A stretch of DNA of 38,125 bases, from assembly GCA_001664505.1 (NCBI GenBank), contig CP011806.1, positions 1,541,402 to 1,579,526 on the forward strand. Direction: 5' to 3'. This DNA comes from Acidobacteria bacterium Mor1 (GTDB lineage: Bacteria > Acidobacteriota > Polarisedimenticolia > Polarisedimenticolales > Polarisedimenticolaceae). The notes under the pieces are model-generated. The model did no database searches and had not been told where the DNA came from. It saw only the letters and a program-made list of their open reading frames with translations. The first letter of the stretch is position 1. Each line of letters opens with the position of its first letter. The position numbers and the translations under genes are program-made. Positions 32,223 to 38,125 of this stretch are shown here, piece by piece.

Positions 32223-33857
32223 TCAGGGAGGCGGCGGATTCTGATTCGCCGGCGTGACCAGGTACCGAGTCTCGAAGCCCTCGGTGTCGTGCACCGTGGT
32301 GCTCTGACCGGGTGTGGTTTCCTCGAGTTCCTGCCACTCGCCCTGCTCTCCGTTGCCGGTGCCGCCCATCACGATGGTCAGGCCGAAACGGGTGCCGTCC
32401 CCCATCGCCATCGCCGCGTTCGCCGCGGCGATCGGGGCGAACACCCCGCCGCCGGGGCATTCGCACGCCGGATCGGGCGCGACGGAATCACAGTCGCAGT
32501 AGCACGGACAGTTCGGATCGTCGGAGCCACTGCCCTGACAGACGCACCATACACGCTGATTGGCCGTCGCCGGGCAGAGACCGGGATCCCACTCGAGAAA
32601 GAGCACATCCGGCTCGCAGATATCGCCGCCGGTGCAGCAGGCATCGCTCCCCAGCTGCTTGGGACAGACATCCGCCTCGATGAAGCAGATCAGCCCGACC
32701 GCATCCACCGTCCGCGGTCCGGCGTCGCAGGGCTCTCCCATGGCGCAGAGCGGAATGGTGATCAGCGCCCCGTCGCGGTCCAGACGATGGATGTTGTGCC
32801 CTGAGTTGTCGGCGAAGAACAGGCTGCCCCAGCGGTCCGCTTCCAGCAGGGCCATGTCGACGACCTTGCCCGGAATCGTGATCGGCGTGTCGTACTCGCA
32901 GGTGGTCGGGTCGATCTCCCGCACCTGGCCCGCCGCCGCATCGTAGGCCAGCACGGTGTGGGAGTTGGGCCCGGGGCCGGCGGTCTCGACGGCGGTGAGG
33001 TTGCCGCCGAAGGTGCATTCCCGGCCGTTTTCCAGGTTGCGCAGGCTTCCGGCGGTTCCCTGGGCCAGGACCGGGAACTCGCGGAGCGGAGGCGCGGCCA
33101 CCTCGAGAGACTCGCGCTGTTCGAAGTTGTCGGGCTCCAGACGGTGGACCCGCTCGACGGCGGGCGGCCCCAGATCGAAAGGAATGCCGACCCGGTAGAC
33201 CTCCCAGGCCTCGCCGGCGTCGTCCCGCACGGTGATCCAGCCACGCACAGCCCAGGGGCCGAAGGGAGCATGGGACACCTTGACCGAGATGCCGTCGGAG
33301 TCGGGAATGCTGAGCAGGCCGGTGGCGATCAGCGGCGAACAGTCGCCGCCGGTAACCAGGCACTGCTGATCGAGCACGATGTAGCGCGCGCGCTCGGGGC
33401 TCGGCGGATTGGTGCTGGCCGGCTGGGTCGCCGCGACGAACAACAGCGAGTGCGCCCGCCCGGATCCGATCAGGTACTCCTGGGGTCCGGAAGCATCGAT
33501 GCCCCGCAGGCGAAGCCCGGGGGTTCCCAGGAGGTTGCCCAGGTTGACGCCGCGAACCAGCGAGCGGGTGGCCCGTTCGTAGACGAACAACCAGTCGGTC
33601 TGACTGCTGACGAACACGTGATCGGTGCCGAATCTCGGACGTTGAGAAACGGCGACACCCCATCCGGGCTCGGGGTTGCCGTCCAGATCCGCATCGGGCA
33701 GGGCCACCGTGACATCGATGGCGTTGTCGACGGCGTCGATGACGGTGAAGCTTCCGTTCTCGTTGGCGACCCAGACCTCGTCGGACTGGGCGAAGGCGGC
33801 CGCGGCCCCGAGCAGCAAGAACAGGCCGGCGAAGATGTATTTCCTGGTGTGATTCAT
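32223..33857 (-). CDS. Secreted beta-propeller-like protein with cysteine-rich C-terminal segment
   Basis: A 544-residue protein with a signal peptide (MNHTRKYIFAGLFLLLGAAAA, cleaved near AFAQ). Its ATG overlaps the stop of the anti-sigma-like gene as ATGA (33854-33857), strong evidence of translational coupling. Residues about 25-380 contain repeating beta strands with short YVTN/NHL-like signatures (EVWVANENGSFTVID, DRWGSLFFADNSGHNIHRL). From about residue 385 to 480 there are some 16 cysteines in clusters (VWCVCQGSG, NCPCYCDCD, ACECPGG), probably a disulfide knot. The protein ends in NPPPP. No family was assigned. As an extracellular partner of the CHAT lipoprotein it may be ligand sensor or protease target. 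Confidence 0.75.
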   Translation of the reverse strand: MNHTRKYIFAGLFLLLGAAAAFAQSDEVWVANENGSFTVIDAVDNAIDVTVALPDADLDGNPEPGWGVAVSQRPRFGTDHVFVSSQTDWLFVYERATRSLVRGVNLGNLLGTPGLRLRGIDASGPQEYLIGSGRAHSLLFVAATQPASTNPPSPERARYIVLDQQCLVTGGDCSPLIATGLLSIPDSDGISVKVSHAPFGPWAVRGWITVRDDAGEAWEVYRVGIPFDLGPPAVERVHRLEPDNFEQRESLEVAAPPLREFPVLAQGTAGSLRNLENGRECTFGGNLTAVETAGPGPNSHTVLAYDAAAGQVREIDPTTCEYDTPITIPGKVVDMALLEADRWGSLFFADNSGHNIHRLDRDGALITIPLCAMGEPCDAGPRTVDAVGLICFIEADVCPKQLGSDACCTGGDICEPDVLFLEWDPGLCPATANQRVWCVCQGSGSDDPNCPCYCDCDSVAPDPACECPGGGVFAPIAAANAAMAMGDGTRFGLTIVMGGTGNGEQGEWQELEETTPGQSTTVHDTEGFETRYLVTPANQNPPPP

Positions 33858-34753
33858 GGTCTGGTCTCCGGCCCACCGGGTACCAACGCCAGCGAGCGAC
33901 GGAACAACGACTTGCCGTCGAGAGGCGACCCCGGCTTGCGCGCACGGATCGCGATCTGCAGGTCCCCGTCTGCGGGAAGCAGCTGTGGGAACATCGGAAC
34001 CGAAACGGTGAGCCGGCCGTCCCGCTCGACGAAGTCCGACGGCGTCAGGTCGGACGACGTGAGTTCGCGGTCGCCGGCGAAGAGGACGAGTTCGAGCGCG
34101 AGCCCATCCTCGAGGTCTTGGGGAATCAGGTCGGTGCGCAATTCGAGCAGCAGCGCCTCCGCAGCGGCAGGCAGGGAGAGAGGTGCGGCGGTGGCCGCGT
34201 CGCCCCGCACCGCCCGTTCACTCTCCACGATCACCCGCTGAGGCACGGCAAAGGGGGAAAGCGCGGGCCCGTCGGGCGTGTCGCGCAGCGCCAGGGGAAC
34301 CAGCACCGCCAGGACCAACAGATAGGCGAGTGCCGGCGCCGGGGCGAGCAGCGTGGCCCGCAGGGTCTGCCAGATACCCGCCCAGACCGACTCGCGCGGC
34401 GCCGAGATCTCCGCTGCCGGCGCGGCGGCGATAGAGGCATCTACCTCGCGCAGGATCTCGAGAGCTTCCCGGCTGAGTTGCGAGCGCTCCAACCCTCGCT
34501 CCACCCGGGCGCGCAACTCCGGATCCAGAGAGGTGCGGTCTTCGGCGTAGGCCAATAGCAGGTCGGGATGGACGTCGGCATCGAGTCGTCCCGGGTCGGT
34601 CTTCGCCGAGGCGGTAATGCCGCGCAGGTCTTCGAGGGCGGCCCGATACTCCGGGCTATCGCGCAGACGCTCCTCGACCGACCGCCTCTCCTCGGCGCTC
34701 AGGGTGTCGTTGACGTACCACGGCAGGGCGTCGATCGGGTCATCCTTCGACAT
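33854..34753 (-). CDS. Membrane anti-sigma-factor-like protein with two zinc-less ZAS modules
   Basis: A 299-residue protein from ATG 34753, with a GGGGGAA stretch upstream. Residues 9-45 (LPWYVNDTLSAEERRSVEER) follow the ZAS/zf-HC2 anti-sigma pattern, but the zinc ligands H-x3-C-x2-C are replaced by Arg29, Ser33 and Tyr36. Residues 62-102 (HPDLLLAYAED, then RVERGLERSQLS) are a second copy with Gly87, Ser91 and Ser94 at those positions. One membrane helix follows (about 138-157, ALAYLLVLAVLVPLAL), then a beta-rich extracytoplasmic domain of about 140 residues. Placed 13 bases after the sigma-factor gene, it is most likely its membrane-bound anti-sigma factor. Zinc-free binding is inferred. 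Confidence 0.78.
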   Translation of the reverse strand: MSKDDPIDALPWYVNDTLSAEERRSVEERLRDSPEYRAALEDLRGITASAKTDPGRLDADVHPDLLLAYAEDRTSLDPELRARVERGLERSQLSREALEILREVDASIAAAPAAEISAPRESVWAGIWQTLRATLLAPAPALAYLLVLAVLVPLALRDTPDGPALSPFAVPQRVIVESERAVRGDAATAAPLSLPAAAEALLLELRTDLIPQDLEDGLALELVLFAGDRELTSSDLTPSDFVERDGRLTVSVPMFPQLLPADGDLQIAIRARKPGSPLDGKSLFRRSLALVPGGPETRP

Positions 34754-34766
34754 CAGCTTCCCCCGC

Positions 34767-35339
34767 TCATGCGGCGCCTTCCGAGTGCTCCCGGTAGATG
34801 TCCCGGGCGCGCTCCAGGCAGCGATGCACCCGGACACGTACGTTGCCCGAATGAATGCCCAGACGTTGGCCGGTCTCCTCGGCGGAGAGCCCTTCGTAGT
34901 AGACCAGCGTCCACAGTTCGCGACACGCTTCGGACAGACGCTGGAAGATGTAGGCGGTCAGCCAGAACTGTTCTTGCCGCTCCAGCCGGTCGTGGGGATC
35001 GGGATCGGCGCCGGCGGCATCGAACTCCGATTCCGGCTCCTCGTGATCCTCGCGCCGGCGCGCCCGGTAGTACGCCTTGATGCACTGGTTCTTCGCCGTG
35101 TTGTAGACGAAGCGCTGAAACGCCTGGGCGTCCCGCACCTTGTCCCGGCGCACCAGGTCCAGCAGGATCAACAACACGTCCTGCACCATCCCCTCGGCGT
35201 CGGGCAGGCGCCAACGCCCGCCGTGAACCACCGCAGAGACCCAGCCGCGCACCGTGTTGACCGCCTCGTCGCTCCCCAGGCGAAACTGTTCCAGCGTCGC
35301 GGGAATCGATTCGGGATGGGTCGCCGTTCCGCTCATCAT
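34767..35339 (-). CDS. ECF-type sigma-70 family RNA polymerase sigma factor
   Basis: 190 residues from ATG 35339 (the in-frame ATG 35399 would add 20 residues; neither start has an ideal ribosome-binding site). Region 2 is seen at about residues 25-95 (PDAEGMVQDVLLILLDLVRR, then AFQRFVYNTAKNQCIKAYYR). Region 4 is at about 125-180 (LSEACRELWTLVYYEGLSAE, with GIHSGNVRVRVHRCLERAR as the recognition helix). Region 3 is absent, as in extracytoplasmic function sigma factors. It is the first gene of a four-gene operon with the anti-sigma-like, propeller and TPR-CHAT genes, a setting typical of a signal-responsive regulon that also controls itself. Confidence 0.92.
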   Translation of the reverse strand: MMSGTATHPESIPATLEQFRLGSDEAVNTVRGWVSAVVHGGRWRLPDAEGMVQDVLLILLDLVRRDKVRDAQAFQRFVYNTAKNQCIKAYYRARRREDHEEPESEFDAAGADPDPHDRLERQEQFWLTAYIFQRLSEACRELWTLVYYEGLSAEETGQRLGIHSGNVRVRVHRCLERARDIYREHSEGAA

Positions 35340-35797
35340 CGATCGCTTTCGACTCGCTCCAGGAACCGCCGGCTCTTCCAGCCGGCAAAAGGCGGTCATT
35401 GTTCCACAGGTCCTCGGCGCGGGCTGCCGCTCGGCGGAACTGCTGCGGATCCGGTGCTCGGTCCATGCCGTCTCCTATACGGCCCTTCCACTCCCGGCGC
35501 AGCCGGCGCGGGGCTCGGGGCCTCATCGGACAGGTCCCTGCCGGCCGAAAACCGTTACAGCCACCGCCGAGAAGCCCAGGAGTGGCTAGACGACGTCCCT
35601 CCTCGATCGGGGCCACCGGAAGGGATTTCGCCTGATTTCCGGCCAATAACCGCGATTTCAGCCCCATCAGCCGGCCGGACCGGACCGCTCAGCCCGCCTC
35701 CCCGCCCGTTCGCCCGGCGGCTGGACGTCGAGACCCATCCGCGCCCTATACTCGGCAGGAAACGAACCATCGAGAAGCCACAAGTAAGGAGGCCACC
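35340..35797. other. Divergent intergenic region between the sigma-factor operon and the TIGR04222-like gene
   Basis: About 460 bases with no credible gene. It holds a TATACT -10 candidate for the plus-strand gene (35747-35752) and a minus-strand TATAGG (35474-35479). A small minus frame starts at ATG 35466 after AGGAG and runs out of frame into the sigma gene. I found no clear GGAAC/GTC-type ECF promoter. Confidence 0.4.
35747..35752 (+). promoter_or_regulatory. Candidate -10 box of the TIGR04222-like gene
   Basis: TATACT, 45 bases before the ATG at 35798, with TGGACG as a possible -35 at a long 19-base spacing. This is the same -10 and spacing seen before the TSP3-repeat gene at 3533. Confidence 0.4.
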
Positions 35798-37345
35798 ATG
35801 AACCCTCCCACCCAAGGCCCGCGGCCGGAATGGCCTGCGATCGCCCAGGCTCTGTGGCGGCGCCTCAGCGCTCACCCGCTGGACGACCCGGAATCGAGCC
35901 TGCCCTTCTCGCGACGACTGGCGCGGGACAACGGCTGGAGCGAGGCCTACGCCGCACGGGTCATCGAGGAGTACCGGCGCTTCTGTTTCCTCGCCTGCGT
36001 CGCAGGCCAGGAGGTCACGCCGTCGGACCAGGTGGATCAAGCCTGGCACCTGCACCTGCTCTACACCCGGGACTACTGGGGGCCGTTCTGTCGCGATGTT
36101 CTGCGGCAAGAACTGCACCACGGGCCGACTCGAGGCGGACGCCACGAGGGAACCCGTTTCGGCGATCAGTACGCGTCGACACGCCACGCCTACCTGAGGT
36201 GGTTCGGCCATCACCCGCCGGCGGACATCTGGCCGGGAGCACGAGAGCGGTTCACCCGGGACACCCGCTGGGCCAGGATCAACCGCGACGACTACTGGCT
36301 CGTGCCGAAGCTTCGCCGCGGGCGCGACCGATCGACCCCGGTGTTGCAGCGATTCGCCGCACTGTTCTCGGTGGCGGGTGTTTCGCTGGCGCTGAGTTCC
36401 GTCCGCGCGGCGACCCGCGAGCTTGTCGATGAGCGGCCGACGACCCTGGAAGCGGCGGGCTACAACCCGCTTGCCCTGGCGGGTCAGCCGTTTCTCGTCT
36501 TCTTCGGCGTCACCGGTGCACTTCTTGCCGCGTTCTGCATCGTCTCGATCTACCGCCGCTCCCGGTCGCTCGGCCGCGGGCGCGGCCTGACCGCGGCGAC
36601 GAAGGATCTCGACGTCACCGCCTGGATCTGTGGCGGCCCCCAGCGGGTGCAGCTCACCGCCCTGGCGCGGCTGTCCGACGGTGGCCACGTCACGGTCTCC
36701 GGCAAGGGAGACCTAGCCGCTCAGGAGGCTCCCGGCAAGGGTGCGCCCCCCATCGATCGAGCGCTCTACGAAGCGATCGCCGACACCGACGCCAAGGCCG
36801 GCGCTCAACTTCTCGCCCACCCCCCGCTGGCGGTACGGACCGAACTGGAGGCAATTCAGCGACGGGCCGAGGAGCAGGACCTGCTGCTTTCGAGAGATGA
36901 GCTCCCGTGGGTCGAGATCGCCGTTGCGGTGCTGGCGCCGCTGGGGCTGGCCGGCGCGCGCATCGCCGCCGCGATTCCGGCGGGCCGCCCCTTCGGCTAC
37001 CTCGCCCTGTTGACCCTGGTGCTGATCGTCGTCGGATTGCTCGGGACCGTTCGGGCGCGAACCCGCTTCACCGAAGGGGGCAACCGGAGACGAATGGATG
37101 CCTGGACCGAGGCCGAGGCACTCCGCGGCCGGCCGGAACGCTGGGAGCTCAGCGGCTCCGACGTGCTGCTGGGCACTGCCGTACTGGGCGGTACATTCCT
37201 CGCCGGCACCGCCCTGGCCGACGTTCAGGAGGCGGCAAAGCGCCACGGCGGCGACGCCGGAGCAGCCTACGGAGCCGGCGGCGACGGCGGCGGCGACGGT
37301 GGCGGAGGCTGTGGTGGCGGCTGCGGAGGCGGCTGCGGCGGCTAG
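35798..37345 (+). CDS. TIGR04222-like membrane protein with Gly/Cys-rich tail
   Basis: A 515-residue protein preceded by AAGGAGG. Residues about 10-150 are soluble and contain VDQAWHLHLLYTRDYWGPFC (about 78-97), the core motif of the glycine-rich-domain (DUF1399/GRDP) family. A membrane helix occurs at about 228-250 (PFLVFFGVTGALLAAFCIVS), then a cytosolic or lumenal domain (DLDVTAWICGGPQRVQLTAL, residues 268-345) of the TIGR04222 type. Two more helices follow (about 370-415), and the protein ends in a low-complexity tail GGGGCGGGCGGGCGG. Such Gly/Cys tails are a recurring but unexplained feature of this family; modification, metal binding or crosslinking are possible. It is divergent from the sigma/CHAT operon and may belong to its regulon. 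Confidence 0.75.
   Translation: MNPPTQGPRPEWPAIAQALWRRLSAHPLDDPESSLPFSRRLARDNGWSEAYAARVIEEYRRFCFLACVAGQEVTPSDQVDQAWHLHLLYTRDYWGPFCRDVLRQELHHGPTRGGRHEGTRFGDQYASTRHAYLRWFGHHPPADIWPGARERFTRDTRWARINRDDYWLVPKLRRGRDRSTPVLQRFAALFSVAGVSLALSSVRAATRELVDERPTTLEAAGYNPLALAGQPFLVFFGVTGALLAAFCIVSIYRRSRSLGRGRGLTAATKDLDVTAWICGGPQRVQLTALARLSDGGHVTVSGKGDLAAQEAPGKGAPPIDRALYEAIADTDAKAGAQLLAHPPLAVRTELEAIQRRAEEQDLLLSRDELPWVEIAVAVLAPLGLAGARIAAAIPAGRPFGYLALLTLVLIVVGLLGTVRARTRFTEGGNRRRMDAWTEAEALRGRPERWELSGSDVLLGTAVLGGTFLAGTALADVQEAAKRHGGDAGAAYGAGGDGGGDGGGGCGGGCGGGCGG
37273..37342 (+). repeat. GGC/GGT trinucleotide-rich low-complexity tract
   Basis: About 70 bases of GGN codons with periodic TGC/TGT, encoding the Gly/Cys tail. 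Such tracts can change length by slippage. Confidence 0.6.
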
Positions 37346-37442
37346 CTCTCGTCCGGCCCATTCGAGTGAAACACAGGGGCTCCCGGTACGTTAAGCTTCA
37401 TGCTTGCGCGCCGGGAGGTCCGGCGCCTCGAAGGAGCCCCCC

Positions 37443-38125
37443 GTGAAGCGACGCGCCGTACTCTCCCTCGCCCTCCTCCTGTTCTGCCTGCCGGCTCTGG
37501 TCCATGCCGGGCCCGACTGGCTGCGCTATCCGGCGATCTCTCCCGATGGCGGCCAGATCGTGTTCAGTTTTCAGGGAGACCTCTACCGGGTGCCCTCCGC
37601 CGGTGGCGCGGCGGTCCCGCTGACCCTGGACGAGGCCTACGACTTCATGCCGGTCTGGTCCCGGGACGGTTCGACCCTGGCCTTCGCCTCGGATCGCCAC
37701 GGCAACTTCGATATCTACACCATGCCCGCTCAGGGAGGACCGGCAACCCGGCGCACCTTCGATTCCGCCGACGACCTTCCCAGCGACTTCAGCCCCGACG
37801 GTTCCGCCGTGCTGTTCTTGTCGGCGCGACTGGACACGCCGGAGCTGTCCCAGTTCCCCTCGGGCATGTTCAGCGAACTGTACGAAGTGGCGCTGGACGG
37901 CAGCGCGCCGCGGCAGATCGTCTCCTGGGCCATGCCCGGCGCCCGCTACGACGCCGACGGCGGCAAGATCGTGTTCCACGACATCAAGGGCTACGAGGAC
38001 CGCTGGCGCAAGCACCACCGTTCGTCGGTGACCCGCGACCTCTGGACCTACGAACCGGCCGGCGGCCGCTTCACCCGCCTGACCGAAGACTCGATGGAGC
38101 AGCGCAACCCCTGGTTCGAGGCGGA
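37443..38125 (+). CDS. Tricorn-protease-like S41 peptidase, N-terminal part (continues beyond window)
   Basis: An open frame of 227 codons from GTG 37443 to the right edge. GAAGGAG lies six bases upstream. Signal peptide MKRRAVLSLALLLFCLPALV, cleaved near HAGP. The mature part opens with WLRYPAISPDGGQIVFSFQG, then PD40/WD40-like blades (PVWSRDGSTLAFASDRHGNF, then DDLPSDFSPDG and the segment EDRWRKHHRSSVTRDLWTYE). This is the highly conserved N-terminal propeller of secreted tricorn homologues with an S41 peptidase and PDZ domain at the C-terminus. Those catalytic parts lie outside the window. Expected role: periplasmic degradation of peptides. Confidence 0.93.
   Translation, partial: MKRRAVLSLALLLFCLPALVHAGPDWLRYPAISPDGGQIVFSFQGDLYRVPSAGGAAVPLTLDEAYDFMPVWSRDGSTLAFASDRHGNFDIYTMPAQGGPATRRTFDSADDLPSDFSPDGSAVLFLSARLDTPELSQFPSGMFSELYEVALDGSAPRQIVSWAMPGARYDADGGKIVFHDIKGYEDRWRKHHRSSVTRDLWTYEPAGGRFTRLTEDSMEQRNPWFEA

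Noticed and set aside
29809-35339. Type III-E CRISPR (craspase) locus
   Set aside because: TPR-CHAT and a sigma factor are present, but there is no gRAMP effector, Cas1/Cas2 or repeat array in the window, and the CHAT protein carries an export signal.
35280-35466. Possible upstream start of the sigma gene at ATG 35466 with AGGAG
   Set aside because: The frame is shifted by one relative to the sigma factor and would need a frameshift; no domain is seen in it. A sequencing error or leader peptide cannot be excluded.
35555-36688. Minus-strand frame of 377 codons over the TIGR04222-like gene
   Set aside because: Antisense shadow: the plus-strand protein has a recognisable domain, membrane helices, a start with AAGGAGG and a proper stop.

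Overview
The window is high-GC bacterial chromosome, densely packed with genes, and most of the encoded proteins are exported. Thrombospondin type 3 (TSP3), FG-GAP, MopE-like and myxobacterial-type cysteine repeats occur together with many propeller proteins, a PQQ-like propeller, a tricorn-type protease, a TPR-CHAT lipoprotein and a GSI-alpha glutamine synthetase. This mix is what I would expect of an Acidobacteriota lineage (for example Thermoanaerobaculia) or another free-living Gram-negative group of that kind. The assignment is inferred from protein style only; there is no rRNA. I saw no tRNA, rRNA, insertion sequence, prophage or CRISPR array.

Layout. Positions 1-3533 (-) hold the N-terminal part of a huge secreted calcium-binding TSP3-repeat protein that runs off the left edge. 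Positions 3629-4303 (+) encode a cytosolic lipase-like hydrolase. Positions 4304-4482 hold a probable promoter/operator with two copies of a CGGACA dyad. Positions 4483-9684 (+) encode a large cysteine-repeat lipoprotein and an exported HExxH protein. Positions 9743-13277 (-) encode a small secreted peptide, a membrane protein, and a PQQ-like propeller with a LolA/DUF1579-like partner. Positions 13522-15150 (-) encode a sialidase-fold (BNR) protein. Positions 15392-15798 (+) are rpmG-rpmB, the housekeeping anchor. Positions 16047-16982 (+) encode an outer-membrane barrel with a structured leader. Positions 17074-21339 (-) encode a 1421-residue protein with 14 FG-GAP blades. Positions 21492-22436 (+) encode an exported glycosidase-like protein, and 22461-23753 (-) an amidohydrolase lipoprotein.

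Positions 23812-27085 are the nitrogen island: amtB-glnK (-) diverge from glnA (+) across an AT-rich control region. The PII protein has valine in place of the uridylylated tyrosine, and the glutamine synthetase lacks the adenylylation segment, so the classical GlnD/GlnE covalent cascade is unlikely to work here. Positions 27127-29770 hold an apparently exported SAM methyltransferase, a single-domain globin and an exported alpha/beta hydrolase.

Positions 29809-35339 (-) form a tight four-gene operon: an ECF sigma factor, a membrane anti-sigma-like protein with two zinc-less ZAS-type modules, a secreted propeller/cysteine-rich protein (ATGA overlap) and a TPR-CHAT caspase-like lipoprotein. I consider this the most likely undescribed system in the window: a possible cell-surface proteolytic switch controlling a sigma factor. 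Divergent from it (35798-37345) is a TIGR04222-like membrane protein with a Gly/Cys tail, followed by the start of a tricorn-type protease (37443 to the right edge). Several convergent gene pairs share strong bidirectional hairpin terminators.
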